From positions 496,001 through 560,000 of the forward strand of contig CAZVVT010000001.1 of NCBI GenBank assembly GCA_964630595.1: a DNA stretch of 64,000 bases, read 5' to 3'. The notes under the pieces are model-generated. The model was not told the origin of the DNA and did no database searches. It saw nothing but the letters and a program-made list of their open reading frames with translations. The stretch comes from CAZVVT01 sp964630595. Lineage in GTDB: Bacteria > Chlamydiota > Chlamydiia > Chlamydiales > VFKH01. A program made the translations under genes and the position numbers. This document shows positions 17,066 to 25,807 of this stretch, piece after piece (position 1 is the first letter of the stretch; each line of letters opens with the position of its first letter).

Positions 17066-19647
17066 GTAGCTGCGGAGGGAAACAGCTTCGTCAGTTTAGC
17101 AATGGCTACTCGATATCTTTCTTGAATGGCTTCTATGTTGGCCGTTGTTGCACTAGAGAACTCGCTAACAATCGCCCTGAGCTGCCTAAGCTCTGCTTCT
17201 GCAGCGGTTTTTTTGACACCTTTTAGGGATTCAATCCTGCCTTTGAATCCATTGATTACTCGAAGACCTACTCCATGTAATGCATCTCGGTTCTCAGCGG
17301 GAGAACTCACCGCACGACCCGCCCTTCCGCCTCCAGCGGCAGCAGCTCCATCATCATCGCTCCAGCTGCCCTCGGACTCGGACTCTTCGGCCTTGCCCGT
17401 GGCTGCCGTAGCAGCAGCTGCTCCAAATTTAGCCTGCATTCCTCGACGTAGTGCTTCTGCTATAGACTCGCCACCTGGAGGAGCAGCGGCATCAGGAGGA
17501 GCAGCGGCATCAGGAGGAGCAGCGGCAGCTGGAAGTCTTTTCAGCCTAGCTGCACCCGCTGCAAGAGCGGCACCAGAAAGGCCAGTAAGAGGACCTTGAA
17601 CGGGTCCACGAGAAGCCGGTGGAGCCGTCGACGCTCCACCTGATCCAAGCCTTTCAAGCTCTACTTCGGCAGCAGCAGCGGCCTCTGCTTCACCATGCAA
17701 AGGTCGCTCAAGTGCCGCAGCGCCTCCTGCAGCGGCAGCATCAGGCGGTAGTGCTTCAGCAGGCGCTCGTTGTCTGCCCCAGCCGGCCAATGCAGCGGCA
17801 GCAGCGGCCGCTTTGCCAGCAGGAGTAGAGGCACCGAATGCCCAGCGAGGGACCACTCTACCCCCAAGCCGTTCTTCTCCTTGAGTGGCTGCCGTGTCTA
17901 CACGAGGAGGGGCTGCGTGTGCAGCAGAAGGTAGTGGCGAAAGTGGTGACGCAACTGCTCCTCCTCCGGCAGGTCCTGGTTCCTCAGCTGCGCTCAACCC
18001 TCCCCCTAAAGCAGGGGGAGTACCACCACGCGCTGCGGGCGGAGGAGAAGGTGGTGCGACTCTTGCACCGGCCGCTGCCGCAGCGGCTCTGGCAGCATCA
18101 GCGCGTGAAGCCGCTCCACGTCTGTCGCGTGCAGCAGCCAACAGAGCCTCACCAAACTCTTCCAGCGTTCCTGCCCCAGCTGGAGCAGCACTTGATGCAC
18201 CACCACGTCCTCTTGCTTCAACTCCTGGTGCTACAGGTATAGCGGAAGCTATTTCTGTTTCTCGAATTGTTGTTCTGACTCCCTCTCCCCTCGCAATAGC
18301 TTCCGCCAAACGTCTCGATAAACTTTGCGCTTCTTCTGCGGCGCCAGAGCCTGAGGTAGTCATAGCCGTGGGAGTTTTTGTACCACTTCCTACTGCTCCT
18401 GCAAATGCAGCGGGAGTTGCTGTTGATGGTAGTAACAAAGGAGTAGTGAGAGCATCTTCTTCCGCACTTCGGGCACGTTGCAATCGTGATGATGCAGCAG
18501 CTCCCGTACTTGGTGCGGCAGCAGCTGATGTGTCGGCTGCCTCTGCAGGCGCGGAAGAAGATGGAGCGGCGGCAGCGAATGCTCTTCTGAAGAGACCACT
18601 CCCCTGAGCTGGCGGTACAGGAGCAGCGGGAGGCGCTACTGCAAGAGGGGCAGGAGCAGCACGTGCCGGTCCGGCAGGAGCGGCAGCGGCGGCGCCATAT
18701 ACTGCTGATGCGACACCACGACTACCGCTTGGCACTATCCGCGAAGGGGGTGATGAAGGAACAGAGCGGTCAGACCATCCTCTGACCAGTTCATTGAGTC
18801 TTTCGCGCAGCTCTCGTTCACCATATTCTTCAAAAGAGATTTCTGTTCCTTCCGGGCCGACGGCTCCATAGAGATGTTCATTTGGTTTTTCTTGTCGTAT
18901 TACAAGCCTCCCCAATGCTGCCCTGAACTGCCTCTCATCCCGACTTTCAAACGCTTTATTGAAGTACGTCCAAAATCCTTCCGGCCCATCATCTGGAGGC
19001 TGCTTTGCTAGTAGTTTTGGGACCAAAATTTCGGTGGCTACGTCTTTTGCAGCTTCCATATCCCTGCCGCGTCGAGTACCAATATCGGTGATACCTGCAA
19101 ATGTCCTATACGCTAATTCACCGATCAATCTCTCTTTAACAGTGTATGTACCCTCACCACCAAATAATCCTTTTGTGCTGACTGTTGCGGAAATCTTATT
19201 ACCGGCAATAGTGGTAGTGGCTGAAGCCGAAGACTGCTTTGTCTCTTTCAACCCCTCTTCGAGAATGCGCTTTTGGAGCAGAAGAAATTTCGCTCTGTCG
19301 GGATAACCTAGATGCGAGAGGTCATAAGCTTTCCCCCCTATTTCAATAGAGGTAACAATGTGTCTCTTTTTTTCTTCTTTCTTCCGGAGGACCCCCGTAG
19401 TACTTTTCGCCAGAAAGGTTCCCGTTTCAATATCGATATCGTAAGGAGGGCCCTTCAACTCTACTTTAATCCCTTTGATCCTGTTACTCTGTTCGGGTGT
19501 CCGCGCAGCCTCCTCAACTTCGAGAAGCCCTGCCAACTCATCGACAAGAATATCAAACCGTTCCTGCTTATCGTGCTCAGCAAGCCCCCTTACAGGTTCA
19601 AAGTATGCCCTTACTCCTTCAGATGATGCTCCGCCTGCCGCTGCCAT
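17062..19647 (-). CDS. Large Ala/Pro-rich protein with a shared N-terminal module
   Basis: An 861-aa protein of unknown function in three parts. Residues 1-290 are ordered: a helical region, then YDIDIETGTFLAKSTTG and SIEIGGKAYDLSHLGYPDRA, a module also present in the next gene (19734-20954). Residues 300-770 are a long low-complexity stretch rich in Ala, Pro, Gly and Ser with short repeats. Residues 775-861 form a charged helical tail (VINGFKGRIESLKGVKKTA onward). There is no signal peptide; soluble and probably disordered in the middle. Effector or scaffold is a guess. It converges with tgt (4-base overlap of stops). Large antisense frames here are by-products of the codon bias. Confidence 0.75.
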   Translation of the reverse strand: MAAAGGASSEGVRAYFEPVRGLAEHDKQERFDILVDELAGLLEVEEAARTPEQSNRIKGIKVELKGPPYDIDIETGTFLAKSTTGVLRKKEEKKRHIVTSIEIGGKAYDLSHLGYPDRAKFLLLQKRILEEGLKETKQSSASATTTIAGNKISATVSTKGLFGGEGTYTVKERLIGELAYRTFAGITDIGTRRGRDMEAAKDVATEILVPKLLAKQPPDDGPEGFWTYFNKAFESRDERQFRAALGRLVIRQEKPNEHLYGAVGPEGTEISFEEYGERELRERLNELVRGWSDRSVPSSPPSRIVPSGSRGVASAVYGAAAAAPAGPARAAPAPLAVAPPAAPVPPAQGSGLFRRAFAAAAPSSSAPAEAADTSAAAAPSTGAAASSRLQRARSAEEDALTTPLLLPSTATPAAFAGAVGSGTKTPTAMTTSGSGAAEEAQSLSRRLAEAIARGEGVRTTIRETEIASAIPVAPGVEARGRGGASSAAPAGAGTLEEFGEALLAAARDRRGAASRADAARAAAAAAGARVAPPSPPPAARGGTPPALGGGLSAAEEPGPAGGGAVASPLSPLPSAAHAAPPRVDTAATQGEERLGGRVVPRWAFGASTPAGKAAAAAAALAGWGRQRAPAEALPPDAAAAGGAAALERPLHGEAEAAAAAEVELERLGSGGASTAPPASRGPVQGPLTGLSGAALAAGAARLKRLPAAAAPPDAAAPPDAAAPPGGESIAEALRRGMQAKFGAAAATAATGKAEESESEGSWSDDDGAAAAGGGRAGRAVSSPAENRDALHGVGLRVINGFKGRIESLKGVKKTAAEAELRQLRAIVSEFSSATTANIEAIQERYRVAIAKLTKLFPSAAT
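17477..17527 (-). repeat. 18-bp tandem repeat inside the Ala/Pro-rich CDS
   Basis: Nearly three copies of an 18-base unit, GGAGGAGCAGCGGCATCA on the plus strand, run head to tail at 17477-17494, 17495-17512 and 17513-17527. On the coding strand they give PPDAAA hexapeptide repeats. Near-identity at DNA level suggests recent slippage or recombination and likely length variation between strains. Confidence 0.9.
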
Positions 19648-19733
19648 AAAAAAACCCCCACCTATATTTGCACCTTAACAGAATCCAGCAAATTTTGGAG
19701 CGGGTTCTTCTCATCTTATTGATAACCAAATAT

Positions 19734-20954
19734 TTATGGATTATTCCAGTGCTCGTTTCCCAAAGTAATGGAGGGAATCGGCTGGTTGTACTTGCGCAGC
19801 AAGGCGCTCATCGCTTGGATGTTGTGCACAAGGTAGGCTTCGCTTTTCGCAAACTTCCACTGCGGGATTTTTCCGGCATCACGGCGATGCAGGCGCAGCA
19901 GCTCTCGGCACGCAGCGCGATCTTCGGACGATGGGGCATCTGTTGTCAGAAGCGCGCGCGTTTGCTTTACGAGCGCCGTCCAATGCGCCAGCATCTTGGC
20001 CATCCGCTGCTCCTGCGGAGAAGATGCAAAGCGCTGCACATGAAAGGCTGCTGAACGGACAATGTCTCGCAGCGCACGCAGACGCATAAGAGTATCTTGC
20101 GCATCGCGCCAGAACGCTTTGGCGGGTCTGTCGGGGCGAAACCCGCTCACGGAATACTGTTTAGGGTGCACCACGAAGGGCTGTCCTTCGACGGTGCCGG
20201 CGAGCACATCCACGCCCCAGTCGCGTCGCAGTCGGGCGATGATGGTCTCCATCTCCGCCTCCTTCTCTGCATCGTTTTTGTAGCTCTTCTTCAGAGAATA
20301 GATGCGCTTTGCAATCTTGCCGTAGCGCTTCATGAGCTCTTCGGTATGCACCGGTTCCTGCGGAGTCCAACTGCGCACTGCTTCGGCAAAAGCAGGCTCA
20401 AAGCGCACTGCAGGCTGATCGAAATTGACCACTCCCTGCTGCTCTAAAAGACGCAGGGCCGCTTCGGGCTCTTTGCGCGCTAGAAGAAGCGCTAGGCCCG
20501 TTGGACGAGAAGGGGGTTTTGTGGTGCGCAAGACCCGCCGCAGCCAATGCTGTGCTCTTGTCAAAGCCTCTTGGAAGTGGACAGCGCGCTGCTGGAAACG
20601 CGCGTGCAGCTGCCTCTCTGTTTCAGGCGTTCTACTGAACTGCAGAAGAATGCCTTCCGCAAGGCCCTTCACCTTTTTTGTCGTCGCCGGCACCTTTCCG
20701 CGCAGCTCAAACAAAATGTGCGCCTTCTGTACATCGGTAAGAGAAGAAAAGGGCACCTTATGCCCCGCCATCTCCACCTCCGTTACGCGGAATCGACCGC
20801 GGCCCTCCACAAAAAAAGTGCCGTAGTCAATGTCCAGCCCAACTTCTTGAGAAAGGCGCAGCTTCACCGCCCTGTGATCTACACCGGGCGCTTCTAACTG
20901 CGGCACAAGACGATCAAAGGCTTGTATGGCTGACGTATACACGAACAACCTCAA
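19734..20954 (-). CDS. Hypothetical protein sharing the module of the 861-aa neighbour
   Basis: A 406-aa Arg-rich helical protein of unknown function. Residues 35-100 (VGLDIDYGTFFVEGRGRFRV, then TEVEMAGHKVPFSSLTDVQK) parallel the N-terminal module of the adjacent 861-aa protein (DIDIETGTF..., SIEIGGKAYDLSHL...), so the two are probable paralogues with different extensions. The C-terminal half has long basic helices and a coiled-coil-like segment around residues 210-240. The start is TTG at 20952-20954, overlapping the stop of a possible 37-codon ORF; no in-frame ATG lies close by. No signal peptide or membrane span. Confidence 0.75.
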   Translation of the reverse strand: MRLFVYTSAIQAFDRLVPQLEAPGVDHRAVKLRLSQEVGLDIDYGTFFVEGRGRFRVTEVEMAGHKVPFSSLTDVQKAHILFELRGKVPATTKKVKGLAEGILLQFSRTPETERQLHARFQQRAVHFQEALTRAQHWLRRVLRTTKPPSRPTGLALLLARKEPEAALRLLEQQGVVNFDQPAVRFEPAFAEAVRSWTPQEPVHTEELMKRYGKIAKRIYSLKKSYKNDAEKEAEMETIIARLRRDWGVDVLAGTVEGQPFVVHPKQYSVSGFRPDRPAKAFWRDAQDTLMRLRALRDIVRSAAFHVQRFASSPQEQRMAKMLAHWTALVKQTRALLTTDAPSSEDRAACRELLRLHRRDAGKIPQWKFAKSEAYLVHNIQAMSALLRKYNQPIPSITLGNEHWNNP

Positions 20955-21064
20955 TAATTGGTTTCTGCCGGCGTCGGCAACTCTTTGAATTTCAGTCCGC
21001 CTGCATCGCTCAACTTATTCAAGTTGAGCTGCTTCGGCGCCAACTGCGTTTGGCTTAAATTCAA
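20951..21064 (-). CDS. Possible 37-aa ORF (low confidence)
   Basis: A TTG at 21062-21064, preceded by a good Shine-Dalgarno match (AAGGAGG), opens a 37-codon frame beginning LNLSQTQLAPKQLNLNKLSD and ending in TGA overlapping the TTG start of the next gene (TTGA). Coupling of that kind favours a real leader peptide. Against it, most of the frame lies within a nested inverted repeat, which could instead be a structured RNA with chance coding capacity. Confidence 0.3.
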   Translation of the reverse strand: MNLSQTQLAPKQLNLNKLSDAGGLKFKELPTPAETNY

Positions 21065-21066
21065 AG
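20983..21066. repeat. Nested inverted repeat / long hairpin downstream of rho
   Basis: The outer arms CTTTGAATTT (20983-20992) and AAATTCAAAG (21057-21066) are perfect reverse complements. Inside them GCTCAACTT (21008-21016) and AAGTTGAGC (21021-21029) form a 9-bp stem with a 4-base loop. Short GCC/GGC and GCA/TGC matches sit between. The element lies about 60 bases past the rho stop and just before the next gene. It has no clear U-tract; it could be an attenuator, a processing site or a miniature repeat element. Confidence 0.7.
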
Positions 21067-21127
21067 GGCCTCCTTGGCATATTCCCAATTCTTGAGATTG
21101 CTCGTGTATAGCCCCACACTAGTTGAT

Positions 21128-22684
21128 TTAGTCTTTGATGCTAAGTAAGAATTCGATGTTGTTATTGGACTTCTTTAACCGTCCCAGGAGCAAGTTCATT
21201 GCATCGAGAGGGTTGAGGTCGGCAACAGCTTGGCGCATCAGCACGATCTGGCGCAGTTCGTTGGGATCGAGCAGCTGCTCTTCCTTACGCGTTCCGCTCT
21301 TGACCAGGTCAATGGCGGGCCAAATGCGACGGTCTGCAAGGCGTCGGTCTAGAACCAACTCCATGTTGCCCGTTCCCTTGAACTCCTCAAAGATCACCTC
21401 GTCCATACGCGAACCGGTGTCGATCAGCGCAGAGGAGATAATGGTGAGAGAGCCACCCTTTTCAATGTTACGAGCCGCTCCGAAGAAACGCTTGGGTTTG
21501 TGCAGAGCATTGGCATCCACACCACCGCTCAAGATTTTGCCGGAGTGTGGTTGCACGGTGTTGTACGCGCGCGCCAGACGAGTCATCGAGTCAAGCAGAA
21601 TGACGACATCTTTGCCGCACTCGACCAGACGACGCGCCTTCTCAATCACCATCTCGGCGATCTGCACGTGACGCTCGGGTGGTTCGTCGAAAGTAGAGGC
21701 AATCACCTCGCCCTTCACCGAACGAGCCATGTCCGTCACCTCTTCAGGACGCTCATCAATCAGCAAAACGATCAGCACCACTTCGGGATTGTTCACGGCA
21801 ATGGACTGTGCAATGCTCTGCAAGATCATCGTCTTACCCGTGCGCGGAGGCGCCACGATAAGAGCTCGCTGGCCCTTTCCAATCGGAGCGGCCAAGTCAA
21901 TGACCCGGCCCGTCATGTTCTCTTTGCCCGTCTCCATCACCATGCGCTCGTTGGCGTAGAGTGGCGTGAGGTTTTCGAAGAGCACGCGCTCTTTCATCTT
22001 TTCCGGAGAGCTGCCGTTGATCTTATCGACCCACTGCAGTGCAAAGTACTTTTCCTTCTCTTTCGGAGTGCGAATGGTGCCTACAATGGTATCACCCTTC
22101 TTTAGTTCAAAGCGGCGGATTTGCGCCGGAGAGACGTAGATGTCTTCAACAGAGGGCAGGTAGTTGTAGAGTGGGGAGCGAAGGAAGCCAAAACCATCGG
22201 GCAGCACCTCCATGACGCCTTCACCGACAAACACCTCGCCTGTGTTCTCCGCCAACTTGTGACGCACTACTTCGTAGACGAGCTGCGACTTGGTCATCGA
22301 GCCGGTGTGCTTCATGCCAATCACTTTGGCATAGGCGATCAACTCGTCCATCGACATGCGCTGCAGGTCGGTGATCTTGAGAAGCTTGGAGGGATCTACA
22401 GGCTCTGGAGCAACATCCAACTCCTCCTCATCGACAGGCTCTCTATGCTCACGATGGCGGTCGCCGCGATGTTGGCGCCCTCCCTCTTTATTGCGATAGC
22501 GGCCTCCACCGCGCCGTCCCTCACCTCCGTGCTGGTGATGGTGTCTCTCTCCACGCGGTTCGCGTGGTTCACGAGGCTCGCGCGGTTGTGACTCACCGCT
22601 GGGGGTGACGAGGGCTGGTGGGGGGATGATTTGGTGTGTTTGTGTCTCTTCGCTCATACTCTCGTAATCGTTCGATAATTTCAT
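21128..22684 (-). CDS. rho: Transcription termination factor Rho
   Basis: A hexameric RNA helicase of 518 aa (or 509 if started at the ATG at 22657). The N-terminus carries a disordered Arg/Glu/His-rich insert with REP repeats, absent in E. coli Rho but common in longer Rho proteins. Then comes the Rho N-domain (DLQRMSMDELIAYAKVIGMK), the RNA-binding cold-shock fold (EVLPDGFGFLRSPLYNYLPS), Walker A (VAPPRTGKTMILQSIAQ), Walker B (VVILLDSMTRLARAYN), Q/R-loop residues (SGGVDANALHKPKRFFGAAR) and the conserved C-terminus. The 5' end overlaps the 3' end of coaE. Rho-coaE-polA-sppA order is chlamydial. Confidence 0.97.
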   Translation of the reverse strand: MKLSNDYESMSEETQTHQIIPPPALVTPSGESQPREPREPREPRGERHHHQHGGEGRRGGGRYRNKEGGRQHRGDRHREHREPVDEEELDVAPEPVDPSKLLKITDLQRMSMDELIAYAKVIGMKHTGSMTKSQLVYEVVRHKLAENTGEVFVGEGVMEVLPDGFGFLRSPLYNYLPSVEDIYVSPAQIRRFELKKGDTIVGTIRTPKEKEKYFALQWVDKINGSSPEKMKERVLFENLTPLYANERMVMETGKENMTGRVIDLAAPIGKGQRALIVAPPRTGKTMILQSIAQSIAVNNPEVVLIVLLIDERPEEVTDMARSVKGEVIASTFDEPPERHVQIAEMVIEKARRLVECGKDVVILLDSMTRLARAYNTVQPHSGKILSGGVDANALHKPKRFFGAARNIEKGGSLTIISSALIDTGSRMDEVIFEEFKGTGNMELVLDRRLADRRIWPAIDLVKSGTRKEEQLLDPNELRQIVLMRQAVADLNPLDAMNLLLGRLKKSNNNIEFLLSIKD

Positions 22685-23219
22685 TCACTTGGGCTTCCAA
22701 GTGAGCTCTGTCTCCATCATTGACGATGAGAAAATCGGCTCGTTGAGCCCTCTCTTCGTCACTGATTTGCCTCTTTTGCCGCGCCGTAAAATCCCTTTTA
22801 GGAAAGCGGTCACGGCGGATTTCTTCGGGAGCTTGCACGGCAATCACCGCGTCAAAAAAACGCTCCCCGCCCGTTTCGAAAAGCAGTGGTATTTCGACCA
22901 CAAAAAAAGGGCTGCTGCATGAGCGCGCCTCTTCATTGATCACCCGGTAGACTTCTGGATGAATCAGCTTCTCTAAACGATCTAACTTCTCTTCATCGCC
23001 AAATACCAAAGCGGCAATCCGCTCCCGATCCAATTCGCCTCCCACAAGAACGCTCTCACCCAGCAACTCTAACGCGCGCTGGCCAACGGGTGTCTTAAGG
23101 GAAAGAATTTGGTGGACGATAGCATCGGCAGTAACAACTGTAGCGCCGCGCTGCTGGAAGAGGCGGCACACAGTGGTCTTTCCAGAGGCAATCCCTCCAG
23201 TCACTGCGATCTTCTTCAA
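22593..23219 (-). CDS. coaE: Dephospho-CoA kinase
   Basis: This 208-aa P-loop kinase phosphorylates dephospho-CoA in the last step of CoA synthesis. Walker A is VTGGIASGKTTVCRLF; VVTADAIVHQIL, ELLGESVLVGGELDRERIA and FFVVEIPLLFETGGERFFD are family landmarks. I start it at the TTG (23217-23219) that overlaps the polA TGA in a TTGA junction, with GGAAGGAG just upstream; an in-frame ATG at 23237 is possible but lies inside polA. The last 25 codons are Pro/Arg/Thr-rich and overlap the start of rho, a tail not seen in typical CoaE. Confidence 0.95.
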   Translation of the reverse strand: MKKIAVTGGIASGKTTVCRLFQQRGATVVTADAIVHQILSLKTPVGQRALELLGESVLVGGELDRERIAALVFGDEEKLDRLEKLIHPEVYRVINEEARSCSSPFFVVEIPLLFETGGERFFDAVIAVQAPEEIRRDRFPKRDFTARQKRQISDEERAQRADFLIVNDGDRAHLEAQVNEIIERLREYERRDTNTPNHPPTSPRHPQR

Positions 23220-25807
23220 GAGTAACACTCCTTCCAATTTCTGCCAACGGCGACGTCCACCTTGAGAGGCACCTTCAACTTGACGACCTGCATCGCCTCC
23301 TGCGCCAAACGAACCATCGATTCCTCCTCTTCCGCAGGAATCTCAAATAACAGCTCGTCATGGATTTGCAACACCATGAAGCTCAATAACTTACGCTTTG
23401 TCAGTAGCTCGTCTGCGCGCAGCATGGCCTCTTTCATCAAGTCGGCCGCTGAGCCTTGGATGGGGGTATTGATAGCAAAACGCTCCGCCTGGGCGCGTAG
23501 GCCGACGTTTTTGGAGTGAATGTCCTTCATTTCGCGCTGCCTGCCCGACATGGTCACCGAAAAGCCGGTCTTGTGGGCGCTCTTCTTGCACTCCTCTAAG
23601 AACTCTCTTACGCGTGGGTAGCGAGCAAAATAGAGGTCGATGAAGAGCGCGGCCTCTTTAGGGGAGCATTTGAGTTCACGCGACAAGCCGTACGCTTGCT
23701 GCCCGTAGATCACGCCAAAGTTCACCACCTTCGCGGCTTGGCGCTGCTCTTTGGTGGGCGCCTTTGTGTTGAAGATGAGCGATGCGGTGAAGGCGTGGAT
23801 GTCCTCATCGTTGTGAAAGGCTTTGATCAGCGCCGGATCCTCGCTCATGTGCGCCAACATGCGCAATTCGATCTGCGAGTAGTCAGCGGAAAGAAAGCGC
23901 CAGCCGCGCTTCTGCGGCTTGAAGGCGGCGCGAATTTCGCGGCCCAGCTCGGAGCGCACGGGAATGTTCTGCAAGTTGGGATCTTGGCAGCTCAGGCGCC
24001 CCGTGGCCGCCATTCCCTGATTGAAACTGGGATGAACACGTCCATCTTTGGGCGAAATATCTTCTGGCAGCGAATCGGTATAGGTAGAGCGCAGTTTCTC
24101 CAGCTGCCGGTACTGCACAATGCGGTCTACAATAGGTGACTCAATCGCCAGTGTCTCTAGCACTTCGATGCTTGTCGAGCGCTGACCCGTTCCGGTGCGC
24201 TTCTGTTCGGGCAATTGGAGCGTATCAAAGAGCGCCTCTGCCAGCTGCTTGGGCGAATTGAGATTGAACTCATGGCCCACTTCGGCAAAGATCTCTTTTT
24301 CTGCTTTGTTCAATTGTTTGACAACTTGCCTAGAAAGCAGCGCCAAATCTTCTGCGTCCACATAGATGCCCGCCCGCTCCATCTTGAGCAGCACAAGCAA
24401 GATCGGCAGCTCCATCTCTTCGAGCAGCTTTTCCAACCCCCGCTTTTTGATCTGCTTCATCAAGATGCCGTGCAGTTCCAACGTCAAGTCAGCATCGAGT
24501 CCGCAGTAGGCTGCCACCTTTTCTACAGGAACGGTATGCAGTGTTTTTTCCTCTCCGAGCACTGACCTGAAGGATCCTTTGCGACGATCGAGGAACTTAC
24601 CACTCAACGTGTCGAGCGAGTGTTGGCGCTCTTCTGAAAAGAGCAGATAAGAGGCGATCATCGTGTCATAGACAACTGCTTTGGGGCGAATGTCGTAGTT
24701 GGCAATGACATGCAGATCAAACTTGGCGTTGTGCGCAACAAAGGGTTTCGTACGCTTTTCGAAAAGCGGGCGCACCTGATCGGCATTCCACGGCATGTAA
24801 TAGGAGTGGCCGACTTTGCAAGAAAATCCAATGCCGATGATTTCTGCCTCTACAGCAGGTTTTCCATCGGTTTCGCAATCAAAGGCAACAACATCGGCCT
24901 CGTACAACTCGGCAGGAATCGAATCAATGATCTTGACCTTCGTGCCATCACTTTTCGCCTCGCTCTTCTTTTTAATAAGCGTGCGAAAATTCATCTCTTC
25001 GAAAAAAGCATCAAGCGCTGCTTCATCTGATGGCTTGCGAGCATAGGCTAAAGGCGTTTTCGGTACGGCAACAGCGGTATTGATCGTGGCGAGTTTGTAG
25101 CTGAGGAAAGCTAATTCTTTGTGCTGCTGGAGCAGCTCTCCTTTTTTTCCTTTGATCTCGTCTAGATGCTGGTAAACACCTTTCAGTGTTCCATACTTCT
25201 CCAGCAGATCGCTGGCACTCTTGGGCCCCAAGCCCGCCACACCGGGAATATTGTCAGAGCTATCGCCCACGATCGCCAGATAGTCGACCATCTGCTCCGG
25301 ATGCACGCCCCACTGCTCTTGTACGCCCTTTTCATCGATGATGGCATTGTCTTTATGCGTCTGCAGCATGACCACATGTTGGTTGATCAGCTGTCCTAAA
25401 TCTTTGTCGGAGGAACATAAGAAAACCTCGAAGTCGTTCTTCTCCGCCCACTTCGTGACGCTGCCAATGGTGTCATCGGCCTCTACCCCCTCTTCAACCA
25501 GTGTAGGAATGCCATACAGCGCGCAAAACCTTTCCGCCTCATCGATCTGCTGCGGCAAGTCTTCGGGGATCTTCTGCCGTTTTGCTTTGTACTCGGGATA
25601 GATCGCTGTGCGACTCTTCTTCCCGTCGGGTCCGTCAAAGACGGCGACAACATATTCAGGAGAAAAGTCCGCCACTAACTTCATCATCGCCCGCACAAAT
25701 CCATAAAGCGCACTCGTTGCTTGCCCCTTGTGATTGCTCATGGGGGGCAGCGCGTAGAAGGCGCGAAACAGATATCCGGAAACGTCGATTACGTAAATCT
25801 TCTTCAA
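23216..25807 (-). CDS. polA: DNA polymerase I
   Basis: An 863-aa A-family polymerase for Okazaki-fragment processing and repair. Residues 1-290 are the 5' nuclease (YVIDVSGYLFRAFYALPPMS, VVAVFDGPDGKKSRT, GDSSDNIPGVAGLGPKSASD). The 3'-5' exonuclease domain keeps acidic residues in FDCETDGKP and FVAHNAKFDLHV, so proofreading may be intact. The polymerase domain has SADYSQIELRMLAHMSEDPA (motif A), RQAAKVVNFGVIYGQQAYGL (motif B) and LQIHDELLFEIP (motif C). The start codon overlaps the sppA stop by 4 bases; the TGA overlaps coaE. Normal length. Confidence 0.98.
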   Translation of the reverse strand: MKKIYVIDVSGYLFRAFYALPPMSNHKGQATSALYGFVRAMMKLVADFSPEYVVAVFDGPDGKKSRTAIYPEYKAKRQKIPEDLPQQIDEAERFCALYGIPTLVEEGVEADDTIGSVTKWAEKNDFEVFLCSSDKDLGQLINQHVVMLQTHKDNAIIDEKGVQEQWGVHPEQMVDYLAIVGDSSDNIPGVAGLGPKSASDLLEKYGTLKGVYQHLDEIKGKKGELLQQHKELAFLSYKLATINTAVAVPKTPLAYARKPSDEAALDAFFEEMNFRTLIKKKSEAKSDGTKVKIIDSIPAELYEADVVAFDCETDGKPAVEAEIIGIGFSCKVGHSYYMPWNADQVRPLFEKRTKPFVAHNAKFDLHVIANYDIRPKAVVYDTMIASYLLFSEERQHSLDTLSGKFLDRRKGSFRSVLGEEKTLHTVPVEKVAAYCGLDADLTLELHGILMKQIKKRGLEKLLEEMELPILLVLLKMERAGIYVDAEDLALLSRQVVKQLNKAEKEIFAEVGHEFNLNSPKQLAEALFDTLQLPEQKRTGTGQRSTSIEVLETLAIESPIVDRIVQYRQLEKLRSTYTDSLPEDISPKDGRVHPSFNQGMAATGRLSCQDPNLQNIPVRSELGREIRAAFKPQKRGWRFLSADYSQIELRMLAHMSEDPALIKAFHNDEDIHAFTASLIFNTKAPTKEQRQAAKVVNFGVIYGQQAYGLSRELKCSPKEAALFIDLYFARYPRVREFLEECKKSAHKTGFSVTMSGRQREMKDIHSKNVGLRAQAERFAINTPIQGSAADLMKEAMLRADELLTKRKLLSFMVLQIHDELLFEIPAEEEESMVRLAQEAMQVVKLKVPLKVDVAVGRNWKECYS

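Noticed and set aside
17477..17527. Tandem 18-bp units as a CRISPR-like array
   Set aside because: No spacers between units and the repeats are in frame in a coding region.
17885..18607. Plus-strand 240-codon frame opposite the Ala/Pro-rich gene
   Set aside because: Its Ala/Ser/Pro composition is the mirror of GC-rich repeats; the minus frame extends far beyond it with ordered ends.
21500..22105. Plus-strand 201-codon frame within rho
   Set aside because: Rho motifs fill the minus strand completely; the antisense translation has no recognisable features.
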